Assembly (NCBI GenBank): GCA_030248065.1
Contig: JASAMV010004719.1
Span: 43,189-107,188, forward strand
DNA from: Rhynchonema sp. JSB1_4
Lineage: Eukaryota; Nematoda; Chromadorea; Monhysterida; Xyalidae
Direction: 5' to 3'
Length of the DNA stretch: 64,000 bases
A model generated the notes under the pieces. It saw only the letters and a list, made by a program, of their open reading frames with translations. It was not told the origin of the DNA and made no database searches. Shown here in pieces: positions 46,990-59,878 of the stretch; positions within the stretch are counted from its first letter, which is position 1; each line of letters opens with the position of its first letter. The translations under genes and the position numbers were made by a program.

Positions 46990-49900
46990 TCAACCTTGGC
47001 TCGGGGCGGCTTCGAACCCGGGACTCCATCGCCAGCGATGATCATCGGACTTCAACATGTTTGCAGCCAAAGTCAGCTCTTTGATTGACATGACATCGAA
47101 CGTGGCGAACAGATCCTACAAAAGATGTGATGTTTCGAAATTTTCAGTTTGAACTTTTTTAGTCTGCAAACTTGTGAACAAACACCTCTAAATCCACAAC
47201 AACGTTCTTCGACATCTCAGTATCCTCTCCTTTCTGGTACAGATGTTCCAATCTAAGCAGCACGCTGCCCTTGTCCCATTGCTCAAGTGTGACTATGTGC
47301 ACGTTGCCAGGTAGGTCGCGTGTCAGGCCGGAGAACTGAAAATTTGTGAAACATCAGCAACACTGGTTGGCTTTTGTGCCACATTTTACGCCTAGTCGAA
47401 GATCCATTAACTACTCCTCGGACCTCCGAGTCATGTTAACACACATTGCATATGCGTAGTGAGTGACCCTGGCAGTAAAACGTATTGGACAACCAATGCT
47501 GGTTGGACAAGACCGTTATCTTGGATAGAATGGACTTTGTGCCTAGGTTTTGGTTTCCCTACAGCCTCAGGCTCAGGCCCGACCTGCCCCAAAGCACTCT
47601 CTTCTTGTGACACGCTGAAGTGACTGGATCAAACATGCCCGCAAATGTCCGCTAGTTTTGACGTTTCACCATAGTGTGATTAAGGCAGCTAAGATCACTA
47701 ACCTGACTCGCCCTCGCTCGCTCCCTGAACTTTTGAGGATTCATCTCAGCGAATCCCAAAATCGGATCATGATACACGTCCATGGCAAGCGACCGATGAG
47801 CGCGAGCTGCTTTGTCAACTTTGTTGAAGAGTAGCCAATGTTTACCACGAGCAACTAGACCTCGACCGTCGACCCCTTTTTCGTTCAGCCATTCATCCAC
47901 GCCTTTGTTGTCGTCGGCAAATAGACGGCGGTGCACCTTCGTTTTTCAATTTTTTTGTTATTTGTAAAAAAATTTGACTATAAATTACAAAAAGATCGAA
48001 ATGTACCATGAGCTCGATGGAGCCGGTGTTCAAACTGCTGCCACCCTGACTTCGGTCATTCAGAATCGTCAGTTGACGTTTGGAATCCTGAAAGCATTTT
48101 TGCTGGCAAATCGACTAACATTCGTGAAACAAAAACTTTCACATTAGAAATCCTTAACCTTGATATAAATTCGGCTATTAACAGGATAATAGTTGCCGGC
48201 AACCGGTTCGCTGTTCTCGTAGTCGTACGTTGGCTGATAGTTGATCCTATTAAGTAGATCAGTATGTACCTCTTTAGTCTGTTAAAAAGTTCAAGAACTT
48301 GTCTAAAATTACCTTCTATAAACCATTTGGCGTCCATTCGCATCCGTATAGAACTCATCAACGCTGCTCAGATCCGAGTCAAACACTGTGACAATTTCAT
48401 GGCCGATTTTCAGGCTGGAACAAAAGTGTTTCTCTTTTCTCTACAAATTTCAAAAAAGGATTGCTATCCGAAAATATAACACAAGCGTGTTATCTACAAA
48501 TTTCAAAAAAAAAAACGGTTTTTTTGAAAATATGACGCAAACGTCTACAAATTTCAGAAAAAACATTTTTTTTGAAAATATGACACAAACAGCCAAGGCA
48601 ACGGTCCGACGGTCCACTCCAATTCCAAGTAGGGTCGATCTTTGTAGAGCCTGACCACCTCTGTGATGTAGGGCAAGAGACTTCGCGTGTATGTCGTGCG
48701 CACTTCTTGCACCAGTGGGCCCTGAAACCAGGGTTGGAAAAAAATATTTTTTTAAATGAAAACTTTTTTAAAAAAATATTTTTTTAAATGAAAATTTTTT
48801 TTTAATTTTCGAAGATGGCAAAAAATGATTCAAATTGTTTGCAAAAATAAAAAATGAATGCAAAAAATGGCTAATAAAATACACGATGAGCAATTATACT
48901 TGCTGAATGTGACTTATTGGCGAGTTTTCCTGTGTTATATTTGTGCCCTTCCAGTAACCGATGGGGCCTGAAGCCCACGTGGGCTACTGTTCTGTCTCTT
49001 GGTGCTGCTGCATGTGTGCATCAGAGATGACCAAATGAGGTATATTTACGTGATAACGTAGGTTGCCTGTACAGAAACCAGATATTTTGCTGTTTGTCCT
49101 GAATATTGGTTGTCTAAACAACTTTTATTGCTCCGATGAAGCTCGTCATCCGTGAACTGCTGACGAAAGAAACACGTGTACCTTATGTTTTACATCAAGG
49201 CACATGGTAAACGCTTTCAGAGGCGCCAAGATGTGAAAAAAAAGCGCCGCATGCACTTTTGTGAAGAAACCATCACGCACCCTGGGAAAAAAAATTACCA
49301 ATTTTTAGCTCGAAAAAGGCCATTTTTGAACGTTATAGACAATATTGTTCCCCGGCCAAGTTTTAAAAAAAAATTTTTTTTTTAAATATTTTTTAAAACC
49401 GTGTTTTTTAAAAAAACACGTGTTTTTTTAAATTTTTTGTTTTTTTGCCCAACCCTGCCTGAAACACTATTTCTTACAACTTTTGTTGCGTGAATAAATA
49501 GGAATTTAGGTTGGTATCAAACATGGTGATCCGTCCGTTCCTGTCCTGGTTTTGCCGAGTTTTTTTCTTTGACGATTCCACAATCAACGGATATCATACC
49601 ACCAATTTTTTGACCATTCTAGAAGTTCTCTGTTTTGGGTCTCTAGTAAGAACTTTGCACTGGTGTTGAAATTAGTAACATTGACAAAGTTCCCGAACTA
49701 TCCTTAACTCAAAGAGTCACGTGACCAGCACAGATCCGTCCGCTCTTATTACCAAGTTTGTTGTTAGGGCCCTTTATCAAATTTTTGTAGCCGCATGAAG
49801 CAATCGCTCACCAACTCACATCTTTCATAACTTTATATTCAACCGGCATTCCAAAGCAGGTCACGGTGCTGTTTGGTTCCGGTCGAAACACATAGGCACC

Positions 49901-52900
49901 GGATTGTGGGTGCTCTTTGCTGCCGATGTAGTAGCAGAACGTATGCGATAGTTGCGTTTGGATGTTGTCTTCAAGGTTGGTCAGCGTGGTGATGCTGCCG
50001 AATTGATCGAAAATCACGCGCAGGAACTGGAAATTGCTCAATATTGGGTTTATTTCAGTTGTTTGTGCGTGTTTCAGATTTTTATACTTTTGTTGTATGT
50101 ATTTGCTTCGGCGGTTGACGTGCCTGTCAGCATTGAATCTTGTTAACGTATCAAAACCTTATTCTCCAAGGTGAATGGTTTCGCCTTGGTCTTCTCTTTG
50201 CCCAAAATTTTCATCTTGTTCGTTCGATTTTCGTCCTCATCTTCGCTTTGCATCAGGTCCTGGTCTTGGTCCGGATTCGATGTTGTTGTGACCAGGACGG
50301 TCTTGAATCCAAGCGGAGGGATATTGCTGACTTCGAACAACAGCTCATTCGGCGCTGAGTCGTTTGCGGCGTAGGCCATTTGGTAGTCGTCGTTGAAAGC
50401 AGGCATGACCTAAGTATTCAATTTTGAAACATCACAAAACAAATTAAAAAAAACAGGAACTTTTCAAAAGACTCTGTACCTGAGTTTTCAAGGACACGAA
50501 TCCATTGTCGGGATCAAACTCGATCACGCTGGCTGATGTTTCACCGTAAGGAATGCGCACGTAGCGTGTAACATTGTGCGCTTGCGCGTTGTACACAGTG
50601 ACCACAAACTGTAATTTGTAATTTTTTAATATTTTGCTCAAAAGGTCAATTTTATCTGAAAAACTTCCCAACCGAATTTGATTCCTGAGCTATCGGGCAA
50701 ATGGTTTCATTTCGACGCGGGCAGAATTGTTGGGTTCCGTTGGGCATCAATTTGTTCATTGCGTCGTTGATGGCTTGCTGTAATGCGTGTACTTGTTTCG
50801 TGTCCTTATGCTGTCATCTTGGTGCATTCGCACTGACGATGACCTGGTGCACAGCCCGTCTTGAAAACAAGGCGAAACGGGCAACAGACACATACTGTAC
50901 AACGCAGCTCATGGCACGGCCATTGCATAATCTGCAATCTTCCTAATCTGGCATTATTTTGTATTTTTGCTGCTAAGCGCCGAGCACTGAATATTCGTTA
51001 TATTGACCGCATGGTATCACGTCAAGTCAATATCTTCTAAAATAGTAAACTATTTTAAGCCGAAATAATTTAAACGAATATAGAAATGCTGATAGGCTGC
51101 TTTACTTTTGTTCGAAATACTGCACATCAACAAAACTCAGCATGAACTTACGTAACATTCAACCAATCCAGCATAGAGTCTCTTCGTGTAGTCGTTCGTC
51201 ACGTGTTGCTTGGCCGTGCCGCTAACAAAATCGTGTACAACTTTCGAAATTGAGAATCGGCTTTCTAATATTTTTTTAATTTGAATTCTCCAACCTGACC
51301 GCGTCGTGATGTTGCAGCAGACTGAGCGCATCCACTGCAAACGTTTTCGGTTCTTCGTTTTTTAGCTTTTATAATTATACAAGTGAAGAATTATATTTTC
51401 TTTTATTTTGCGGACTTACTGGTCTTTCGAATATCCCCTCGGTCCATGGGTCCCGCATCGGTGAGCACCGAAAGTTGTTTACAGGTCTGAAGTGGGTGAT
51501 GATCTGTCTTTTCCAACACACTATCGCCATCTGGCCCCAGTTTGAACGTTTTCATTCGATGTCAGTTTTTAGGTCTTCCCTGAATGTCACGAACCAGAGC
51601 GTACTAATTTATCATCAATGAATAAATCAAACGTACATACTGAGCTGAGCTGAACATACAAATTTCCAACGTCAATTCCCTCTATTTATTCATTAAAAAT
51701 TTTAATTTCAAACATACTGTACATTTCAATCATATACCTGCAACTGATTGCTCACGGATCTGACCAGTCCCTTCAAAGTCGGTCTGCTGGTGAAGTATCC
51801 GGTCCAATAATCCGACTTTGCGCTACCATACGGGAAGAAATCGTCATGTTTCTCTGGCCACGTGATTTTGGCGAAATTCAGCGCTCTTGTGTAACAGGCA
51901 GGCGTGGAGTAGAGCAGGTTGATCTTTGAGCTGTTGGTGATTTGCTGCAAGCAAGTTACGGTGTTTTTTTTGAGGTACCGAGGGGAGACAGGTTTGATGA
52001 AAAGCTGCATAAACTGACCAGTTTGTTCATGTGATAAATCAATCGATCGATGTTGGTGAACCATTTGTTCGCGTTTCGCCACATGAAATCTCCACCCATC
52101 AGCACCATTATGTGGTTCGTGCGATAGTGAGTTTTCTTAAAATCTTTATGAAAATTAGTGACAATTTTTTTGAAACTCATTTTATTCAAACTTGCCTCTT
52201 TCTGGACCCATTTCGTAAACTCTTTTAGCTTGTCGTCCAAATTGTAGCCTTCCAGCCTGGGGTCGTCCTATGAAAATAGTGGTCCAATCAAAACACTGAA
52301 CACTGGGAGCATAGTAAAGTGTAGGGTGGTATGCAATGAACTTCCTTCTCTTTTTATTTCCGTTTGTTATATACGTAATTTTATTGTGCTCCTTATTGTT
52401 GTCCAAGGCAGCCAAAAACCAGAACAACATCCAGTTATTTCAAACAACCCACTTTGAGAATGGATGAAACATTTTGTAAAAAATAAGTTTAGTCAAATTT
52501 AAAAATTCAGAACCATAATTGGATCGTCCCCACAGTCCTCGTCGAAGCAGAAGTTAGGCGGCGGATAGTAACTACCAGTCTCAAAAATGCCCGCCAAAAG
52601 ATCGCTGTCGATGCCTAAAACGCTTGTTTTTGAAAAAAATAAAATATTTTCTCATTTCCAAGCAACAATCACACCCAAATCCGTTGATCCATGCCAAATC
52701 ATTTCGGGTTTGGTCTCATTGATGCGTTTTGCGTGATCGAGCCAGTGCAATCGTGAAAAGTAGACAGCGTTCATACCCATCTGCGTAAACAACACGATGT
52801 GGTGACAAAAAAATAGTTAGTTCGTTCTGACGATCCCCAGGTGCACCGCCTAGGTTTCAGAGGTCTGGTGCTTCTGTATTATCGTTTTCGTGCTTTGGGC

Positions 52901-54618
52901 AGTCATAGAACTCTCAAAATCAGCCAGGTCATCGTAAATGCTAGTGCACACAGTTTCTTGCGAAATCTCCATTAAAAATCCATACACCTGTCCAAAAAGC
53001 GACGCCTGCTCTCGGCTGTGCCCAAAGGGGTCGACTTGCCAGGCCACTTTCGGATTACCGCACTCTCCGAATGTGTAGTTGAGAAAATGCAGCCCGTGTT
53101 GCATTTGTTCGATTATTGAGACGTAATGCGTCGATGCCTCGTCGTTACTCACCCAACCGCCGTTCACAAACTCGAGTTGGCCTGGTATTTTCGAAAGTTT
53201 TGTTGCCTAGTTTAGTAAGTAGAATTGCGCGATACTTTTCAGTGAACGGTATGATATGATCGAAAATTCCGGGCCCTGATGTCATGCTTGGTCACATAAC
53301 TTCTTGCTTTAATCTTATGACCGGTTTCTTCTTATAGTCTTCCAATGTGCATATGGTGCATTCGTACTGACGATGGCCTGGCCCACCGGGCAAATTCCGC
53401 CAATCCAAGGACAAAAAGCCAACTAAATAGTGCAGCGTGCTGGCATATTGTATTGACAGACTTTTACTGATTCATTTCGTTCGTTCCATATCGAAAACCA
53501 ACGCCGACGCAGTCCCCAACAAATCCCGGCCCTGAACGCACCATCCCTGACCAAGTTCCTGACTTTATGCCTGACCATATCGTGCTGCTGATTCCACCAG
53601 CGAATGAAGAATCCCACTTCGCAATACGAATACTTTCGTTTTGGATCTTGCAACAATCCATCGATCACAGTGTTCAGAATGTACTGCACTCCGGACCGGT
53701 AGTGATCTGTGAACATATTGGGTGTTCAATTTTAATGGGAAGCAACTTTAGCGTCGTTGTGGTGCAAAGACCCTCTTGGGCCTATGTACTGTATGTATTG
53801 TGTGATCAATAAATCAACCGGGATCAGGGCTTCTTGTTCACCATGCACATGCAGCATAGGATAACCGGGAAAAATTGTGGTTCAATCAAACACACGTTCA
53901 TTATACGCCAGACGAATAAGCATGTTGTTTGACCCGGGCTCACGACAGAAATGTTTGCTAAAAGGAGATACAATGTTTGAAAAAATATGTATCGAATCGG
54001 ATCTGGGACCACTACCGAACTCTTCCTTGCAAGCCTCACTTCTGAGCCCAATTCCTCCAAGGCAATGTATACCTGACCATCTGACCATCACGCTCAGCTA
54101 TACGTGACTCCCAGATCAACAAAAAATTAAAAAAAGAGAAATAATACCACTCACACCCCCAATAATACTGATCGACTGTCTGCAGCCATCCGGCGTCGTC
54201 GTGTGTGTGCGCTATGATGTGCACGTTCAGCATGTCGTTCTTGATATCGCCATCGCAATTCTGGAACACATTCCTGGATTGGCCGGCAGATGTTTCAAAA
54301 TGCATGAAAATTGAATACATGTGTGCTGATGATTCGTGGGTTGAGTTTTCGGTCCGATCATTGACCCGGAGATCAGATCGATTTGTTTTATCCGATTCCG
54401 AGATCGAAAAGAAGTCCAGTGATCGGTGATTATGGAATGGGTTTGCTAGCCTACGGATGTACCACGGAGATGTGTATAAACGCATTTAAATACCATACCA
54501 GCCCGTCCGTCCCAAACAACATTTTTCATAGGTACATTACCTGCCATGTGCATGTGTCACCAGTTGCCGAAGGAATCAAAATGGCCAAAAACGACACAAA
54601 ATGAAACAGATTCATCAT
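46990..54618 (-). CDS. MAN2B1: lysosomal alpha-mannosidase (GH38)
   Basis: All 23 exons were placed: 54618-54541, 54260-54155, 53706-53542, 53181-52988, 52780-52675, 52614-52514, 52267-52196, 52135-52019, 51944-51738, 51486-51420, 51334-51295, 51221-51152, 50777-50673, 50608-50480, 50409-50158, 50026-49820, 48721-48591, 48414-48313, 48246-48159, 48087-48007, 47936-47703, 47335-47186, 47115-46990. They give 975 residues in phase; human MAN2B1 has about 1010. A signal peptide leads to the zinc site HTHDD, the [10 protein letters not shown] block with the nucleophilic Asp, YRTNH, HDDFFPY and QHHDAVSGT, so the catalytic residues are present. The enzyme trims alpha-mannose from glycoproteins in lysosomes. 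Intron 52195-52136 has a GC donor and is 60 nt, open in frame; removing it restores the family length. The last ~18 residues look SINE-derived. No paralogue is nearby. Confidence 0.97.
48729..49457. mobile_element. hAT-like MITE, subfamily C copy 2, at a splice acceptor
   Basis: The 729-bp element is closely similar to 41194-41932 and has CAGGGTTGG ends. Its perfect duplication CCTGAAAC (48721-48728 and 49458-49465) reads GTTTCAGG on the gene strand, which is the acceptor plus the first exon base of mannosidase exon 17. The element therefore split the acceptor site, and each end keeps a copy. Confidence 0.93.
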
Positions 54619-56137
54619 GGTGTAATATGCAACTCAAAACTTTGACAAAATGTCCAGCCAGAGGCAAACTGGGTTCAATGCCTGCTATGTCGTTACTGAT
54701 TTACTGAGTTGCTTATCAAAAAACAGCTAATTTGATTTTGCTACCGTTTTCGGCTGTTTTTTCTCTTATCGCTGGTTTCACTAAGTCACAACGAGTGCAG
54801 TGGGCATGCCACGTGTTTGTTTTTCGGTGGTGTTTGTTTCCGTTTTTTTTGCCCACCTTCTGCGGTGCTTTAGTATCACGTGGGACCGTTTTTGCAGTAT
54901 TGGCGTCTCAGCCAACGCTCCGTTTTGCGTTGGACGTCACATATACCTGAGTTTTCCATATGGAACCCCCGGAAGCTATTCCGAATGGAGCACCCGAAGG
55001 CTGTACTTGGGACAAAAAAGCACACATTTTCTTCGCAACAGAACGCACAACCAGCTCAGTATTTTCACATACGTTTTTGGCACAAACTTTTCCAGGAGCG
55101 AATTACACGTGCTGTGAAATGTACACAATGCGATTGTATGTACCCTTTCGGCAACCCTGGTCCAAAACTCCATCGCACTGAAACATCAAAAGTCAACAGG
55201 CGTTTTTCGTAGTCCGACTGAGACTAGCTACTGATCAACTGGATGTTTCGTAAATGTAAGGAACCGTAACGTCGCAATAAACCACTTTGAAGCGTAGGCG
55301 GCTCGGAAGTTTTCCCCGACTTGACCATATGGTGTCAAAATCACAAGTTTGCCACATTTCGCATACGCACTACTCTTCACACGTGTTGCATTGGATTACA
55401 TTTCGCCCCCACTTGAGCGCTCCGTGTTTGCTTAGCAAATTTTTCTACTTTCGCAAGTAAACCAAACCCAGTGGTCATGTCGTGTATATGTGGAAGCAAC
55501 ATATACATAAGTAAATTCGGAGACATGAAACGCTCACACGCGCGCGAGAGAAAAATTCAGAGCAGACATTTGCTGCGAATTTGAAGTTCACACATGCACA
55601 CGCAACAAAAGTCTGAAGAAGTTTACTTTCACTCTCATGCTTCATATACCTTGTGTGGTCACGTCAAGTCCTTTTGGGTAAAGGCCTGCAAAAAACGAGG
55701 TTGAATGGCGCTACACTATGTTGCATTTGGTTACGTTGTGGCTTTTGTGAGTTGTTTTTTGTTGTTGTTCAATACTTTGGTATGCGTATAGTTGTTGAGT
55801 TACAGTACCTATATGTACATAATATATCAGGTATGCACATACCTACTTGGCTTGTATCGTCAGTTGGTTTTTTTGTTTTTCGTTGTTTCTTCTAGTTTCG
55901 CTGATGGCCCACACTGTGGCAGTCAAAATCTAGTTTGACACGTGCGATAACAATGGGAACCAGAAAGTGAACATGGCCTCTTGTAGCAGCCACAATCGAC
56001 AACAAAGAAATATATTTGTCGATCGGTAACAATGATGGACAGAAAACAAGCTGGTCCTTCGGTCAAACCAAGAAAATAACATCGATCAAAAGAAACATTC
56101 CACAACGTGCGTTCAGAGCCGGCCCTCGGAACCACCC
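54619..56137. other. spacer between divergent genes
   Basis: This should hold the promoters of the mannosidase (leftward) and the secreted gene (rightward). An unspliced frame 54960-55181 (73 codons) has some coding look but no homology. No other feature is supported. Confidence 0.4.
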
Positions 56138-59100
56138 ATGGCGCGAATACGGCTATCGACCTCCTGGTTTCTGGTGAGTGCTCGTTTTAGTCGGCTCAAG
56201 AAATGGGACACTAAGATATATAAGCTAGCGATGCCAAGGCATTATAACTTGATTAATACGGTAATTGCGGTGGCTCGATCAAAACATCATTGCGCTGCTC
56301 CTTACAAACACAGAACGACATGTTTGGCAGGTTTTGCTATCGATCCTGGTTCGATTGACTCATGCTGACGAGCCAAGTCATGAGAAAACTATTCGAGCCG
56401 AAGCGCATATACTCGTGAACAAAGGTGGACCTCCGGAGCCTGCAGCTGAGCCTGAGCCTAAGCCAAACATTGCGAAATCCATTGATGGTAGGCGATCATG
56501 GCTGATGTTTCATTCGGTTGTTTTTGTGTCAAGGTGGCATCTGTCGTGGAAAATAGATCCCATAGTGATGTGGCTTGGTGTCGGTTTTTTCATCTTCTCA
56601 GACGACTCGAAATATTACTGGTTGGCTTCAAGATTTGTGACCCGGTTTGCGTTCCCTTGTCACGTGACTGATTTGTGTGACAGATGTTTCAAAATGCCTC
56701 GATGCTTCTAATTTTGACCAGCGTAGCACTTCTTATGAACAACTTTCCCGCTTACGCTTGTCAAATGCCGTGAAGCCACAATTAGAATAAAACAAAAACA
56801 TAAAATAATTACGTAGCAAAAAATCAGAAGCGATCCGATCACATCCGATCCGATTGCTGCCTGTCATTTCTGATGTTTTGACGCAGAGATCCCGATCACA
56901 TCAGCGAGCACGAGCATAACGGTGACCGGCGGCAGAAATGGCAAACACGCCGTTCTGGACGTGGACCCCAACTCGGATTTCGACTCAGACATGGAGGGCG
57001 CGAGTTTGAATGTGATTGATTGCAGGGCTGCAAGAACAAACGCAAAGGATGGGGCTTCGGATTGTGTCAATAGGATACGCAATCAGGTGGGAAGCACTTG
57101 TGGGGCAGTTCACATGGAGATATGAAAGTTGGTTATATATTAATCCGGTCGGCACATGAGATTTTATAATTAAGAGTATTTCGAGATTTCAAACAGCGTG
57201 AAAGTTGTTCCCAGACATGCTTTTAGGAACTTAGTTTAGCTGATCGAAATTGGTTGCATCAGTAAATCTCGATTTTGGTGTCTTTTATTGACAAAAGTCA
57301 CGGTGAACAAGTTCGGTATAGGTCTAATCCGACCAGCAAGTTTGATACGGATCAACAAAGTTAAATTTGTTATGTGTTCCAGGTGGTCAACTTTTTCGGC
57401 ATCGCGAAGTTCGACAGATGGCAAGATGAGTGGAATAAACTGAGCGCGTGCATGCAGCCGTATGTGCCAGAAGTTTTTCTCTTTACATCTGTATAATTTC
57501 CGAAGGGAAACTTTCGATGAAACTCCGCTCATGAAACACTAAGTTTTTACCTTTCAGGTGCCTGAACGAATCGCTTTCGGACGAAATCAATGGTTTTGAC
57601 GATCTCACAAACTCAACTTCGAATTTTGAAGGGGTACTGGGGCCTCTTTTTTCAAAATAATTTACCAAGATGATGAAACTTAACAAAAAAATTAAAAACA
57701 TTTAGGTTATCAACTTGGACACCTACAACGACCTGCAGTCATGCGTTTTACAAAAGGTGCCCACAGCAGCCGTTACAGTAACCGGGTGCATCAATAAACA
57801 ACACAGAAGGTTGACGCCAAGGGTGACTCAAGCGTTTGAAACATTACTGCAGAAACGGCGACGGAGTGACAGGAGCTTGAGGCAGTTGGTTTCAGAGAAG
57901 AGTTTGTTGCCAAAAAATTTTCAATCTTAAATTGAATCACATGTGGACAGTGAACCGCAGCGCGTTGCTCGCACTGGGATCTGGATCTGGCATTCAATAC
58001 ACTGCTGTTGTGCGGTGTACTTTGGTTGCCAGTGTTTACTGCTTTCAGAGTTAGGCGCGGTGCACCAGGTTATCGTCAGTGCAACTTCGACCTATCGCCA
58101 TATAACTCCACCATACAGTATGCAAGGTAGTGTATGGAATCAGGATCAAATTGGAAATAATGTGACCACAATGATGTGTCTCTTTTTCTGCCTTTCAGTC
58201 TGCTGATGGTCGCCAACGCCGGTCACATTCTGTCCGAATTCTGTCCAAACTCTGAGACGAGTGTCAAAAAGTGCATCATGCTCAATTCGGGTCTGAACAT
58301 TGGAGCAATGCGTGCGAATTTGCTGAGGAAATCCTACTGCGCAACAAGGAAACAGTGTTATCAGAAGTATTTTGAAAGGTTAGTGGTTTAATCATTTGTT
58401 TAGTTAGTCAGGGTTCTAAAATAGTGCAACAGCCGAGAGTTTTTCCATTATGCCCCTTTTCATTGGCTGGTGCATCAGAACATCGTCATTGCAAGGGAAT
58501 GCACAGGTAGATGCTACCTTATCTCAAAGAGAGACCAAAGTCAGACAGTGTCCACTTATCTTGTTGCCAGGGTTGGGCAAAAAACGTTTTTTTCCAAAAA
58601 ATCGTTTTTTTTAAAAAACATTTTTTTTAAAAATTTTTTAAACGCCCAGATGACCAAAATATGCCCCCAAAAAATTGGAAAACGCTCATGTTGGGAAGAA
58701 AACGTGGTTAAATGAAGTAATTCTATATGTTCTGATTCAAAATAAACGGGTTTCAACCCATTTTAGCGAGTTGTTAAGATCCCATATCAGACCCGCATCA
58801 TGGGACAACTTTGGCCGGGGTCATCACTGAAAGTCAAACTCCGTATATCGACGTATCTCGAAAAGTAAAAATTGGTCGGAAAATTTTGGAAAAAAGGGCA
58901 AAAATTGATTTTCGTTGAAAATCAGGGTGCTTTCGCTAAAAAATCAGCGTAAATCAAGGAAATTGAGGATTTAAAAAAAACGAAAAACGACCCAGGCGTT
59001 TTTTTAAAAAACGTCGTTTTTTAAAGAAAAAACGCCGTCGTTTTTTTTTGCCAAACCTGCTCGTTGCTCTTATCAAACATCATGTTCACACTAACAATGT

Positions 59101-59878
59101 CCTGGTACACCGCTCCTCTATAAAAGCACGACGAAACGGGGTATTCTCACCGATGCTACATGTCAATACACGTTCTCATCGTTACGAACCGCGTCATACT
59201 TTATTGAAACATCAGCCTTCAGAGTGCCACGTTCTTGTCTGAACCGAAATCGCAAGCTGCTCCAATCTTGGTTCGAAGTCAAATGTCGGTGCGCAATGGA
59301 GGACAAGTCGCTGTTGCTGGCCGGACTGGAGTGTTTGTCTGTCAAAGTTTGTTGGGGTCCGGGATTAAGCTAGGATCGACTCAGGCCCCAAACTTTGGGA
59401 GCTTGAAATGTTTTTGAATTCTGGCTTGAAAAGTTCACCACTATTCGTCATTAGTTCCGCCGATTATCACCATCCTGTTATAACATTTAGCTTCGAATTT
59501 ATGAAACATTTCCTGCACCAATCTTGGTGTGATCGGACCGGTCTGGCCTGGGTTCGAGTAGATTTATCTTGAACCACGCTGGTCTTATCACACGAATTTC
59601 GATCAGCACAGGAATTGTTTTTTCAGACGTTTGTGCAGTAAGATGTGCTAACTCACTGATGATGGCCTTGGTGCGCCACATGGTTGTTATTTCCAAAGCT
59701 ACGCTATGTTCTGCAGGTCAACGTTCCATTCTCTGACGAAGACGTTTCATCAGAAGCGGCGAGTTTTTGTCAGAAACCCGTCCGAGACCTGATGCTGGAC
59801 GTTTGTGACAAGGAGTTCGATCTGAACGCGGAAACGACAAAATGGTGGTCACAGCTGGTGCAGTCGCTCGAAATGTGA
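56138..59878 (+). CDS. secreted Cys-rich protein, nine exons, unrecognised
   Basis: Exons 56138-56173, 56331-56487, 56887-57086, 57383-57459, 57558-57633, 57706-57785, 58199-58378, 59223-59346 and 59717-59878 join in phase to 363 residues. The signal peptide spans the first splice (MARIRLSTSWFL then VLLSILVRLTHA). A short acidic-proline linker (PEPAAEPEPKP) precedes a largely helical body with more than a dozen cysteines spaced as CMQPC, CPNSETSVKKC, CATRKQC and CRC. The pattern recalls large secreted Cys-rich families of nematodes, but I do not recognise a named domain. Intron 7 contains a hAT-like MITE. Exon 8 was placed because its phase (2 in, 0 out) bridges the neighbours exactly and its frame is open with a coding look. 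Confidence 0.75.
58568..59059. mobile_element. hAT-like MITE, subfamily A copy 3
   Basis: Ends CAGGGTTGGGCAAAAAACG and a CCAAACCTG variant. The 8-bp duplication CTTGTTGC/CTCGTTGC (58560-58567 and 59060-59067) has one mismatch. It is inverted relative to the copies at 3790 and 30414 and lies in intron 7 of the secreted gene. Confidence 0.9.

Noticed and set aside
47165..47186. Early stop in the mannosidase after exon 22
   Set aside because: Reading through the donor gives a short tail and a stop, but a good donor and an acceptor at 47115 restore the conserved DLF-type C-terminal block.
54732..55212. Three overlapping plus-strand frames
   Set aside because: All three frames being open at once indicates low stop density rather than coding; no homology or splice support.
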